A stretch of DNA of 64,000 bases from Streptomyces sp. WMMB303. Its GTDB lineage: Bacteria > Actinomycetota > Actinomycetes > Streptomycetales > Streptomycetaceae. The notes beneath the pieces were generated by a model. That model was not told the DNA's origin, made no database searches, and saw nothing but the letters and a program-made list of their open reading frames with translations. The translations under genes and the position numbers were made by a program. Below, one piece after another: positions 41,629 through 51,508 of this stretch (position 1 is the stretch's first letter; each line of letters starts with the position of its first letter). Location of the stretch: contig NZ_JARKIN010000001.1 of the NCBI RefSeq assembly GCF_029351045.1, positions 6,231,001 to 6,295,000 of the forward strand, given 5' to 3'.

Positions 41629-41793
41629 TCAGCGCGTCTCGCGGTGCACGGTGTGCCGGTTGTCACGCGGACAGAACTTCTTCATCTCAAGCCTGTCCGG
41701 GTTGTTGCGCCGGTTCTTCTTCGTGATGTAGTTCCGCTCCTTGCACTCCACGCAGGCCAGCGTGATCTTCGGGCGGACGTCTGTGGCAGCCAC
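41629..41793 (-). CDS. rpmG: 50S ribosomal protein L33
   Basis: 54 residues from GTG 41793. The full L33 pattern is present: AATDVRPKITLACVECKERN, ITKKNRRNNPDRLEMKKFCP, RDNRHTVHRETR. Only three of the four zinc-ribbon cysteines are present: CVEC is intact, but the second pair reads CPRD where zinc-binding L33 proteins have CPRC. Lies between the dehydratase pair and the tRNA-Met/tRNA-Thr genes. Confidence 0.96.
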   Translation of the reverse strand: MAATDVRPKITLACVECKERNYITKKNRRNNPDRLEMKKFCPRDNRHTVHRETR

Positions 41794-41883
41794 GTGAGTG
41801 CTCCTTGACGAACGGACGGGTTTTAACGCAGAAAGAGTAGCCGATCGGAGGACCGACCCCACAACCGGCTACTGTCGGTGAAG

Positions 41884-41956
41884 TAGCGGTGACCGGACTT
41901 GAACCGGTGACACAGCGATTATGAGCCGCTTGCTCTACCGACTGAGCTACACCGCC
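41884..41956 (-). tRNA. tRNA-Met (CAT), elongator type
   Basis: 73 nt. The acceptor GGCGGTG pairs with CACCGCT (G-U first pair), and the anticodon loop CTCATAA gives CAT. The anticodon stem lacks the three G-C pairs of initiator tRNA, so this is the elongator. Confidence 0.95.
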
Positions 41957-41996
41957 ACGATGCGGCGACCTCCCGACGGAAGATCTCTCACATCAG

Positions 41997-42069
41997 AGCC
42001 CCAAAACGGAATCGAACCGTTGACCTTCTCCTTACCATGGAGACGCTCTGCCGACTGAGCTATTGGGGC
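41997..42069 (-). tRNA. tRNA-Thr (GGT)
   Basis: 73 nt. The acceptor GCCCCAA pairs with TTGGGGC, and the anticodon stem-loop TCTCC-ATGGTAA-GGAGA has anticodon GGT. 40 bp upstream (minus strand) of tRNA-Met, probably co-transcribed. Confidence 0.95.
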
Positions 42070-42455
42070 GAGCGATGAAGACATTACACGCCCCGCCGCC
42101 AAACGTGAAATCGGTATTCGCCCCGCCGACGCCCCCCGGCCGGCCTCCGGATCACCCCTGATCCGTCCCCGAACGCCGCCCCTCCCGCCGCCCCGTCGCC
42201 TCCTCCCGGCCCTCCTCCCGGCCGCCGTGGGCTGCCCGACCGACCACCCCGTGTCCGAGCCCCGGGCCGGCCTCGCGCCACCCCCGGTTCGCCCCGGTTC
42301 GCCCCCGGTTCGCCCCCGGCGTCCCGCCGTCGTACCGCCTCCGGCACACCACCCGGGACGGGCCCGGCACACCACACCGGTACGACTATTCGTCTCCTCC
42401 CCGTCGGCGCTCACTGCGCGTCCTACTCTCGTCCCACATACGACGTGGGGGTCAG
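42070..42455. other. Intergenic region with GC-rich tandem repeat
   Basis: 386 bp between tRNA-Thr and the amidohydrolase gene. At 42281-42319 a CCCCCGGTTCG unit of 10-11 nt is repeated three times with a partial fourth. No gene was accepted. Confidence 0.5.
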
Positions 42456-43763
42456 ATGACCGACAGCGAGCCACAGGAACCGGGAAGGGCGGGGCGGGAT
42501 TCCCGCGACGCCGCCCGGCAGTCCGCCCGCCCGGCACGCTCCCTCGTGCTGTGCGGCGCGCGACTGGCCGACGGCCGCACGGTCGACGTACGCCTCGTCG
42601 GCGAACGCATCGAAGCCGTCGGCACCGCCGGCAGCCTCGGCACGGCACAGGACAGCGCCACCCGGATCGATCTGTCCGGATATCTGCTGCTCCCCGCCCC
42701 CGCCGAACCCCACGCGCACTACGACACGGCGCTGACCGCGGGCCCGCCCGGCCGCCCCGACCTCGGCCGGCCCGGCGACAGCGCCGACCCCGCCGCGGAC
42801 GACGTGCAGCGGCGCACCACCGAAGCGGCGCTCCTCCAGCTCAGCCAGGGCGCGACCGCGCTGCGCACCCATGTGCACATCGGTGACGTGGCGGGACTGC
42901 GCTCCCTGGCAGCGGTGCTGCAGGCCCGCAGGTCGCTGCGCGGCCTCGTGGACCTCAGCGCCGTCGCCGTGCCCCGGCTGCTGACCGGCGCCGCGGGAGC
43001 CGAGGGGCTGTCGATGCTGCGGGACGCGGTGAAGATGGGCGCCGCGGCCGTCGGCGGCTGCCCCGACCTGGACCCCGATCCGGGCGGTTACGTGGAGGCG
43101 GTTCTGGACGTCGCGGCCGAGCACGGCTGCCAGGTCGACCTGCACACCGACGGCAGCGACCCGGCGCGCCTCGCACGCCTCGCCGCCGCGGTCGGCGGGC
43201 TGCGGCCCGGTGTCGTCATCGGCCCCTGCGGCGGCCTCGCCCGGCAGCCGCTCCAGACCGCTCAGCGCGCCGCCGGCCAACTGGCCGCCGCCGGGGTGAC
43301 GGTGGTCTGCCTGCCGCAGGGCAACTGCGGCGTACTCGAACGCTCCACCCCCACCGCCCCGTCCCGGACGGCGCCCGTCCGGATGCTGCTGGCGGCAGGG
43401 GTCGCGATCGCCGCGGGCAGCGGGGCGCTGCGGGACGCCGCCAACCAGGTGGGCCGCGGTGACCCGCTGGAAGCCGCTTATCTGCTCGCCTCGCACGGAG
43501 AAGCCCGCCCGTACAACGCCTACGAGACGATCAGCACCCGTGCCCGCGCCGCGATGGGACTGCCCGAAGTGCGCGTCGAAGCCGGGTTCCCCGCGGAGTT
43601 GCTCGCGGTCCGCGGTACCGAACTGGCCGCGGCGCTCTCCCTCGCCTACAGCCGGATCGTCGTCCACCGGGGGCGCGTCGTGGCACGCACCAGCGCCGTG
43701 CGGGAGTACTGCGACCTGGTCGGAGCACGCGAGTTGGGCCTGCCGCGCCAGTCACAGGGGTGA
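42456..43763 (+). CDS. Amidohydrolase-family protein (cytosine deaminase-like)
   Basis: 435 residues from ATG 42456, with GGGGG upstream. The TIM-barrel amidohydrolase pattern is visible: SGYLLLPAPAEPHAHYDTAL (metal HxH), TALRTHVHIGDVAG, GCQVDLHTDGSDPARLARLA and GVAIAAGSGALRDAANQVG in the place where deaminases have their metal Asp (here Ser-Gly, so that ligand may be missing). Resembles the cytosine/guanine deaminase branch but with unusual active-site residues, so the reaction is open. A 30-residue charged N-terminus precedes the domain. Confidence 0.8.
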   Translation: MTDSEPQEPGRAGRDSRDAARQSARPARSLVLCGARLADGRTVDVRLVGERIEAVGTAGSLGTAQDSATRIDLSGYLLLPAPAEPHAHYDTALTAGPPGRPDLGRPGDSADPAADDVQRRTTEAALLQLSQGATALRTHVHIGDVAGLRSLAAVLQARRSLRGLVDLSAVAVPRLLTGAAGAEGLSMLRDAVKMGAAAVGGCPDLDPDPGGYVEAVLDVAAEHGCQVDLHTDGSDPARLARLAAAVGGLRPGVVIGPCGGLARQPLQTAQRAAGQLAAAGVTVVCLPQGNCGVLERSTPTAPSRTAPVRMLLAAGVAIAAGSGALRDAANQVGRGDPLEAAYLLASHGEARPYNAYETISTRARAAMGLPEVRVEAGFPAELLAVRGTELAAALSLAYSRIVVHRGRVVARTSAVREYCDLVGARELGLPRQSQG

Positions 43764-43845
43764 CGGAACGGGCGGACGGGCGCGCCCCCGCTCCGGCGGG
43801 CCGGGGGTGCGCCGTCGGCTGCAGCGGTGGGCGTACGGTCGGAGG

Positions 43846-44526
43846 ATGCGCACAGTTATCGCTGGTGGACACGGTCAGATCGCGTTGCGGCTGGAGCGGC
43901 TGCTCGCCGGGCGCGGGGATGCGGTGGCGGGGATCGTCCGCCGCCCCGGGCAGGCGAGCGCCCTCCTGGCCGCGGGTGCCGAACCCGTCGTGTGCGACCT
44001 GGAGACGGCCGGTGTCGAAGAGGTGACACGGCATCTGGAGGGCGCCGACGCAGTCGTCTTCGCCGCCGGGGCCGGACCGGGCAGCGGTAGTGCCCGCAAG
44101 CAGTCGGTGGACCATCGCGCGGCCGTCCTGTGCGCCGACGCGGCACAGGCTGCGGGCGTGCGACGCTACGTGATGGTCTCCGCAATGCGCGCCGACGCGC
44201 TCCTCGACGGCACCCCCGACGGGATGGACCCCGTCTTCGCGGACTACCTGCGGGCCAAGGGCGCCGCCGACGACGACCTCCGGGCCCGTCCCGACCTCGA
44301 CTGGACAGTGCTGCGCCCCGGCCGGCTCACCGACGGGACCGGCACCGGCCGCGTCCACCTGGCCCCTGAGACCGGCCGCGGCGAAGTCACACGGGACGAC
44401 GTGGCCGCCGTCCTCATGGCCCTGCTCGACGAGCCCCGCACCGCAGGACTGACCCTGGAACTCATCGGCGGCCGCATGCCGATCCCCGAGGCGATCGACG
44501 AGATCGCCGGGGTGGAAGGAAGCTGA
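43846..44526 (+). CDS. NAD(P)H-binding SDR-type oxidoreductase
   Basis: 226 residues. The Rossmann start TVIAGGHGQIALRLERLLAG has the extended/atypical SDR glycine pattern, followed by VRRPGQASALLAAGAEPVVC, DAVVFAAGAGPGSGSARKQS, RRYVMVSAMRAD and LDWTVLRPGRLTDG. These NmrA/YwnB-like proteins sense or reduce with NAD(P)H, and substrates are usually unknown. GGAGG directly abuts the ATG at 43846, an unusually short spacing, but no other in-frame start is available. Confidence 0.88.
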   Translation: MRTVIAGGHGQIALRLERLLAGRGDAVAGIVRRPGQASALLAAGAEPVVCDLETAGVEEVTRHLEGADAVVFAAGAGPGSGSARKQSVDHRAAVLCADAAQAAGVRRYVMVSAMRADALLDGTPDGMDPVFADYLRAKGAADDDLRARPDLDWTVLRPGRLTDGTGTGRVHLAPETGRGEVTRDDVAAVLMALLDEPRTAGLTLELIGGRMPIPEAIDEIAGVEGS

Positions 44527-44540
44527 CGGGGAGTCCGCTT

Positions 44541-44566
44541 CCGGCCGGCGCCCCGGCGCCGGCCGG
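44541..44566. terminator. Bidirectional terminator
   Basis: CCGGCCGGCGCC / GGCGCCGGCCGG, 12-bp arms with a CC loop, between convergent genes. Confidence 0.75.
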
Positions 44567-44609
44567 GCAGCGCTCGCGCGGCGAGGCGACAGTCCGCCCC
44601 GCGCCCCCG

Positions 44610-45083
44610 TCACCCGAACTGGCCCGGCTGATAGGCGCCGGCGGGCTGCTGGACGATGACGTTCCCGCGGTTGAAGGCGTTGATCAGGGCGATGAGCGAA
44701 ACCAGGGCCGCGAGCTGCTCCTCGTCGTAGTGCTCGGCGGCGGCCGCCCAGGCCTCGTCGGTGACCCCGCCCGCCGCGTCCGCGATGCGGGTACCCTGCT
44801 CCGCGAGCTCCAGCGCGGCCCGCTCGGCCGCGGTGAACACGGTCGCCTCCCGCCAGGCCGCGACCAGATGGAGCCGCGTCGAGGTCTCGCCCGCGTGCGC
44901 GGCTTCCTTGGTGTGCATGTCGGTGCAGAACCCGCAGCCGTTGATCTGACTGGCGCGGATCTTCACCAGTTCCTGCGTCGCGGGCGGCAGCGTCGAGTCC
45001 TCCACCACCTTGCCGGCCGCCACGATGTGCTTCATGAACCTGCTCAGCAGCGGGCTCTCGAAAAGGTTCAGACGCGCTTCCAC
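44610..45083 (-). CDS. Carboxymuconolactone decarboxylase-family (AhpD-like) protein
   Basis: 157 residues from GTG 45083 with AAGGAGTG upstream. ESPLLSRFMKHIVAAGKVVE leads to the AhpD core LVKIRASQINGCGFCTDMHT with redox Cys50 and Cys53 and His57, the signature of alkylhydroperoxidase-like proteins. The C-terminus carries ISLIA-like LVSLIALINAFNRGNV. Likely peroxide or thiol redox chemistry; partner unknown. Divergent from the PH-domain gene. Confidence 0.92.
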   Translation of the reverse strand: MEARLNLFESPLLSRFMKHIVAAGKVVEDSTLPPATQELVKIRASQINGCGFCTDMHTKEAAHAGETSTRLHLVAAWREATVFTAAERAALELAEQGTRIADAAGGVTDEAWAAAAEHYDEEQLAALVSLIALINAFNRGNVIVQQPAGAYQPGQFG

Positions 45084-45232
45084 GGTGCACTCCTTGCTTG
45101 CCGTTGTCGATGACTGCACCTGTTCCGACGGGTGAGCCCCCGCCGGATGTGACACGGCAGGAATGTGACGTGCGTCTCCCCCGCCTCCGGCTGCGTCGGA
45201 CGCGCTGACGGGCACATGGCAGGATCTCGAGA

Positions 45233-45709
45233 ATGAACGGCTACGGCGAACTCTCCCTGCGTGCGGGAGGACGGCCCATCCGCGTGGGCCTCGCGCCGGC
45301 GGCACTGACGGCGCTTGTGGCGGGAGTCGCGGCCGGACTCGGCGTCGCCCGCGCCGAGGAGTGGGGCATCATCTCCGGCGTGGTCGGCGCGGGGACCGTC
45401 CTGGGCGCTTTCGCCGTGCTCGGGCGCCGCGTGCAGGCGGGTCCTGCGGGGCTGCGCTTCCGCACGCTGCTGCGGTGGCGCCGGCTGGACTGGAAGGAGA
45501 CCGCAGGCTTCGAGGACCTCCGGGTGGACAGCAGCGACCCTCGCCTCCGCAGCACCAATCTGCCTGTCGCGGCCAGGCTGCGGGACGGGGCTCTCGTCGT
45601 GCTGCCGGTGCCGTACCTCGCCGCCGAGGAAGCCGGGACCTTCCACGAGGAGACGGCCCGACTGCGCGCGCTGCGACGCGGCTACGCGGACGACACCTCG
45701 CCGGGGTAG
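45233..45709 (+). CDS. PH-domain membrane protein
   Basis: 158 residues. Two N-terminal transmembrane helices (VGLAPAALTALVAGVAAGLG and a GIISGVVGAGTVLGAFAVLG segment) are followed by a bacterial PH-like domain (VQAGPAGLRFRTLLRWRRLD, WKETAGFEDLRVDSS, LVVLPVPYLAAEEAGTFHEE). Such proteins are common in actinomycetes and uncharacterised. Single gene ending at a terminator shared with tRNA-Tyr. Confidence 0.85.
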   Translation: MNGYGELSLRAGGRPIRVGLAPAALTALVAGVAAGLGVARAEEWGIISGVVGAGTVLGAFAVLGRRVQAGPAGLRFRTLLRWRRLDWKETAGFEDLRVDSSDPRLRSTNLPVAARLRDGALVVLPVPYLAAEEAGTFHEETARLRALRRGYADDTSPG

Positions 45710-45767
45710 CGGGAGAACGTCCGGCAGCGCCGTGCGCGTCGCCGCCCCACCGTCACCCCGCACAGCA

Positions 45768-45810
45768 GAAAGGGCCCGCCCCAGCGTTTCCGCTGGTCGC
45801 GGGCCCTTTC
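45768..45810. terminator. Bidirectional terminator (PH gene / tRNA-Tyr)
   Basis: GAAAGGGCCCGC / GCGGGCCCTTTC outer stem with an inner CAGCG/CGCTG stem, between convergent transcription units. Confidence 0.85.
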
Positions 45811-45817
45811 GAGGCTG

Positions 45818-45899
45818 TGGCGGCGCCAGGATTCGAACCTGGGAAGGCTGAGCCGGCAGATTTACAGTCTGCTCCCTTTGGCCGCTCGGGCACACCGCC
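45818..45899 (-). tRNA. tRNA-Tyr (GTA)
   Basis: 82-nt class II tRNA. The acceptor GGCGGTG pairs with CGCCGCC, the anticodon stem-loop GCAGA-CTGTAAA-TCTGC has anticodon GTA, and a long variable arm and T arm CCAGGTTCGAATCCTGG are present. Confidence 0.96.
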
Positions 45900-46168
45900 G
45901 GGGATTGCTGCCGGGCACTCCGCCTGGGGCGGTGCGCCGTGGCAACGGTGTAAACCATACCCGATGCACCGGGGTGGTTCGCCACCCGGTTGATCAGCCG
46001 CGCGGGGCCGTCGGGCGGGTCGCCGGGCAGGACCTCGGGGCAGGCCGGGTGCTCCGCCGCGACGCCCCTCGCCGCAGGGGCCGGAGCACGGTCGCGGGTG
46101 GCTAGGCTTTGCGCACGGCCCTCCGGGGTCGTTCTCTGCCGGATCTATGTACGAGGAGCCAACTCACC

Positions 46169-46657
46169 ATGGCCGACGCCAGTTTCGACATCGTCTCGAA
46201 GGTCGAGCGGCAGGAGGTCGACAACGCGCTGAACCAGGCCGCGAAGGAGATCTCCCAGCGCTACGACTTCAAGGGTGTGGACGCGTCCCTCGCGTGGTCG
46301 GGCGAGCGGATCGAGATGCGGGCGAACTCGGAGGAGCGGGTCAAGGCCGTGCTCGACATCTTCCAGTCCAAGCTGGTCAAGCGGGGTATCTCGCTGAAGG
46401 CGCTGGACGCCGGGGAGCCGCAGGCGTCGGGCAAGGAGTACCGCATCTCCGCGTCGCTCGAGGAAGGCATCTCCCAGGACAACGCGAAGAAGGTCGCGAA
46501 GGTGATCCGGGACGAGGGGCCCAAGGGCGTGAAGGCCCAAGTGCAGGGCGACGAGCTGCGGGTGACCTCGAAGAGCCGGGACAGCCTGCAGGAGGTCATC
46601 GGTCTGCTGAAGGGCAAGGACTTCGACTTCGCCCTTCAGTACGTCAACTTCCGCTGA
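46169..46657 (+). CDS. yajQ: YajQ-family nucleotide-binding protein
   Basis: 162 residues. MADASFDIVSKVERQEVDNA, QRYDFKGVDASLAWSGERIE, SLEEGISQDNAKKVAKVIRD and LKGKDFDFALQYVNFR cover the whole DUF520/YajQ fold (two RNP-like domains). Members bind c-di-GMP or tRNA/GTP in other bacteria; the role in Streptomyces is unproven. GAGGAG lies upstream of the ATG. Convergent with yccF across a terminator. Confidence 0.96.
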   Translation: MADASFDIVSKVERQEVDNALNQAAKEISQRYDFKGVDASLAWSGERIEMRANSEERVKAVLDIFQSKLVKRGISLKALDAGEPQASGKEYRISASLEEGISQDNAKKVAKVIRDEGPKGVKAQVQGDELRVTSKSRDSLQEVIGLLKGKDFDFALQYVNFR

Positions 46658-46756
46658 CGACAGCGCACCGTCCCGGCCCGCTCGGTCCCGCCATGCGGCG
46701 CGGCCGGGCGGGCCGGCGCCTGCTCCGGACGGCGCGGACGGGCCGACGGATGATCG

Positions 46757-46781
46757 GCCCCGCCCGCGGCGCGGGCGGGGC
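46757..46781. terminator. Bidirectional terminator (yajQ / YccF gene)
   Basis: GCCCCGCCCGC / GCGGGCGGGGC, 11-bp perfect arms with a GGC loop, between convergent genes. Confidence 0.8.
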
Positions 46782-46786
46782 TGTGT

Positions 46787-47191
46787 TCACCAGCGGTACC
46801 CCGGGTAGGCCGCCGGGGCGCTGGTGGAGACGATCTCCCGGCCCAGCGGCATCAGCGAGATCGGGACCATCTTGAAGTGCGCCAGCCCGAAGGGGATGCC
46901 GATGAGGGTGACGCACAGGCCCACTCCGAGCGTGATGTGGCCGAGGGTGAGCCAGATGCCCGCGAAGACGAGCCAGACGATGTTCCCGGCACCGGAAGCG
47001 GCGCCCGCTCCGGGGCGCTGTACGACCGTTCGGCCGAACGGCCACAGGGCGTAGGAGGCGATGCGGAAGCAGGCCAGCCCCCAGGGGACCGTGATGATGA
47101 GCACACAGCAGATGAGTCCGGCCAGGACGTAGCCCAGGGCCATCCACAAGCCGGAGAAGATCAGCCAGATGAGATTGAGGAGGGTCTTCAC
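46787..47191 (-). CDS. YccF-domain inner membrane protein
   Basis: 134 residues from GTG 47191. Two YccF repeats, each with a hydrophobic helix pair and an FRIAS-like signature: NLIWLIFSGLWMALGYVLAG, TVPWGLACFRIASYALWPFG, then WLVFAGIWLTLGHITLGVGL, GIPFGLAHFKMVPISLMPLG. Membrane protein of unknown function. Translationally coupled to htpX (GTGA), suggesting a shared role in membrane quality control. Confidence 0.92.
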   Translation of the reverse strand: MKTLLNLIWLIFSGLWMALGYVLAGLICCVLIITVPWGLACFRIASYALWPFGRTVVQRPGAGAASGAGNIVWLVFAGIWLTLGHITLGVGLCVTLIGIPFGLAHFKMVPISLMPLGREIVSTSAPAAYPGYRW

Positions 47192-48054
47192 CCGGGCCAG
47201 CCTGCCATCTTCTCCAGCCGGGCGACACGTTCCGCCATCGGAGGATGGGTGGAGAAAAGTTTCGTCATACCGCCCTCGCCGCGACGGAACGGATTGGCGA
47301 TCATCAGATGACTCGCCGTCTCCAGCCGCGGCTCGGGCGGCAGCGGGAGCTGGGCCGTACCGGCCTCCAGCTTGCGCAGGGCCGAGGCGAGCGCCAGGGG
47401 GTCCCCGGTGAGCTGCGCCCCGGAGGCGTCCGCCTCGTACTCGCGGGAGCGGGAGACGGCCAACTGGATGAGGGAGGCCGCGAGCGGGCCCAGCAGCATG
47501 ATCAGCAGCATCCCGACCAGACCGGGACCCTCGTCGTCGTCGGCGCGCCCCACGGGGACCAGCCAGGCGAAGTTGACGAGGAAGAGAACCACCGAGGCGA
47601 GGGCGCCCGCGACGGAGGAGATGAGGATGTCCCGGTTGTGGACATGGCTCAACTCGTGGCCCAGAACCCCGCGCAGCTCGCGCTCGTCCAGCAGGCGCAG
47701 GATGCCGTCGGTGCAGCACACCGCGGCGTTGCGCGGGTTGCGCCCGGTGGCGAAGGCGTTGGGCGCCTGGGTGGGCGAGAGGTAGAGCCGCGGCATGGGC
47801 CGGCGGGCGGCCGTGGACAGCTCCCGGACCATGCGGTAGAGCTGCGGCGCCTCGAACTCGCTGACCGGGCGGGCACGCATGGCGCGCAGTGCGAGCTTGT
47901 CGCTGTTCCAGTACGCGTAGGCGTTGGTGCCCAGCGCGATCAGCAGCGCGACGACCAGGCCCGTGGTGCCGAAGAAGCTCCCGATGACGACGATGAGAGC
48001 GGACAGCCCTCCCAGGAGCAGGGCTGTCCTCAGCCCGTTGTGCCGGCGGTGCAC
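47188..48054 (-). CDS. htpX: M48-family zinc metalloprotease HtpX
   Basis: 288 residues. Two N-terminal transmembrane helices, then the zinc site HELSH (His133, Glu134, His137 numbering from the first residue), two further hydrophobic segments, the third zinc ligand in SRSREYEADASGAQLTGD and the C-terminal FSTHPPMAERVARL. Cleaves misfolded membrane proteins on the cytoplasmic side. Starts at GTG 48054. Confidence 0.97.
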   Translation of the reverse strand: MHRRHNGLRTALLLGGLSALIVVIGSFFGTTGLVVALLIALGTNAYAYWNSDKLALRAMRARPVSEFEAPQLYRMVRELSTAARRPMPRLYLSPTQAPNAFATGRNPRNAAVCCTDGILRLLDERELRGVLGHELSHVHNRDILISSVAGALASVVLFLVNFAWLVPVGRADDDEGPGLVGMLLIMLLGPLAASLIQLAVSRSREYEADASGAQLTGDPLALASALRKLEAGTAQLPLPPEPRLETASHLMIANPFRRGEGGMTKLFSTHPPMAERVARLEKMAGWPG

Positions 48055-48207
48055 GGTACGCCCTCCAGATGGTGCTGCGGAGCCCTGACGCGGGCAGACC
48101 TTCCGCCCTCAGCAACCCCGTCCAGTGGACCCTCCCTTTTTCGTCAACGGAGAGCGGGCGTTCTCAGTTCCCCCGGGTGTGCCCGTCGGTGTTCCGGCCG
48201 GGGTTCT

Positions 48208-48266
48208 CGTCGGCACAGCGGCAGCGGGCCGGCCGGGCGGTCCCGTCGGCACAGCGGCAGCGGGCC
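48208..48266. repeat. 23-nt direct repeat, two copies
   Basis: CGTCGGCACAGCGGCAGCGGG plus CC occurs at 48208-48230 and 48244-48266, a 36-nt period with a 13-nt spacer. It lies in the 277-bp gap between the nuoN 3' end and the htpX start. Confidence 0.85.
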
Positions 48267-48331
48267 TGTGGGCAGCGCGACGGCGCTGCCGCGGCGTTTC
48301 CCGGCGGCGCGGCGTCCCCGCCGCCGCGCGG

Positions 48332-49920
48332 TCAGAAGAGCGCGGCGGTGGTGAACCGGAGCACGAGCTGCGGCGCCCCGGAGGAGGCCAGTGCGAGCGC
48401 CCCGGTCAGCGCGAGGGTCGCGGTGAGCGGGGCGGAGAGCCGCGGGAAGGCCGAGGGTGTCCGCTCCCGGTCCGCGGTGGGGCGGAAGAGCAGCGCGGTC
48501 CAGGTGAGGTAGTAGACGAGCGCGACCACGACGTTGAGCGCCATGACGACGGCGAGCCAGCCCAGCCCCGCGTCCACGGCGGACTGGAAGACGGCGACCT
48601 TGGCGAACAGGCCGACGACGCCCGGGGGCAGTCCGGCCAGACACAGCAGGAAGAACGCGAGGGCCGCGGCGGCGACCGGACGGGTGTGGACCAGGCCGCG
48701 GAAGTCCTCGAGGCGACCGTCCGCACCGGATGGCCGGATCGCGGCGACGACGGCGAAGGCGCCCAGGTTCACGACGGCGTACATCAGCGCGTAGGCGAGC
48801 GTGGTGCCGACTGCCCGGTCCGGCTCGTCCGCGTACCCGGCGGCGGCGATGGGGACCAGCAGATAGCCCGCCTGTCCGACCGAGGACCAGGCGAGCAGCC
48901 GGACGGCTCCGTGCGCCCGGTCGGTGCGCTGCCGCAGCGCGCCCAGGTTGCCGACGCTCATGGTCAGCGCGGCGAGCACGGCGAGCGCAGGCCCCCAGGC
49001 GTCCGCGTACGAGGGGAAGGCCCGCACGGCGACCAGGATCAGCCCGGAGAAGCCCGCTGCCTTGCCGATCACCGACAGGTAGGCGGCCACCGGCACCGGG
49101 GCGCCCACATAGGTGTCGGGAACCCAGAAGTGGAAGGGCGCCGCGGCGGTCTTGAAGGCGAAGCCGACCATGGTCAGCGCCACGCCGGTGGCCGCGAGAG
49201 TGCTCAGCCGGCTGTCGGTCCCGGGCAGCGCCTCGGCGACGGTGCTCAGGTGCATGCTGCCGGTGGCCGCGTAGACGAAGCTGACGCCCAGCAGCATCAC
49301 GGCGGTGGCGACCACGGACGACAGGAAGAACTTCAGCGCCGCCTCGGACGAGAGCCGCTCGCCGCGCCGGAGACCGACCAGCGCGAAGGCCGGGAGCGAG
49401 GCGACCTCCAGGGCGACGACGAGCGTCGCCAGGTCGCGCGCGGCAGGCAGCAGCGCGGCACCGGCGGCCGAGGAGAGCAGCAGGAACCAGAACTCCCCCG
49501 CGGGCAGCCGCTCCCGGCGGACCGCGGTGATGGACAGCAGTGCGGTGACGAAGGCGCCGCCCAGGACGAGGAGCTGCACGGTGAGGGTGAAGGTGTCGGC
49601 GACGTAGCTGCACGCGCGCGTGCCGGAGGTGAGGCAGAAGGTGGCGCGGTCCTCGCCGACGAGCGGGACGAGGGCCAGCCCGGCGAGGGCGAGCGCGGCG
49701 GCCGAGACCACGCCGAGCAGCCCCTTGTGCCGCTCGGCCAGGAAGAGTTCGGCCACGAGCACGACCAGCGCGGCCACGGCGACGAGGGCGGGCGGCGCGA
49801 CGGCGGCCCAGTCGATGCTCTGCACGAGGCCGGCGCCCTGGGCGAGGTGGGTGCGCGGCGCCGTCCGGGTGAGGCCGTGCGCGGCATGTTCGGCGGCGAG
49901 CGCGGTCATCGGGAGCGCGA

Positions 49921-49924
<4 letters not shown>
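48332..49924 (-). CDS. nuoN: NADH-quinone oxidoreductase subunit N
   Basis: 530 residues, about 14 transmembrane helices. The antiporter-like proton pump motifs are visible: VALEVASLPAFALVGLRRGE with the TM5 Glu, LSSEAALKFFLSSVVATAVM with the TM7 Lys, MVGFAFKTAAAPFHFWVPDT and the discontinuous helix region LCLAGLPPGVVGLFAKVAVF. Last gene of the partial nuo operon; the start ATG overlaps the nuoM stop (ATGA). Confidence 0.95.
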
Positions 49925-51507
<1,583 letters not shown>

Positions 51508-51508
51508 G

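Noticed and set aside
42281..42319. CCCCCGGTTCG repeats as a regulatory array
   Set aside because: Unit length is irregular (10-11 nt) and the tract is generic GC-rich slippage; kept only as a note on the intergenic region.
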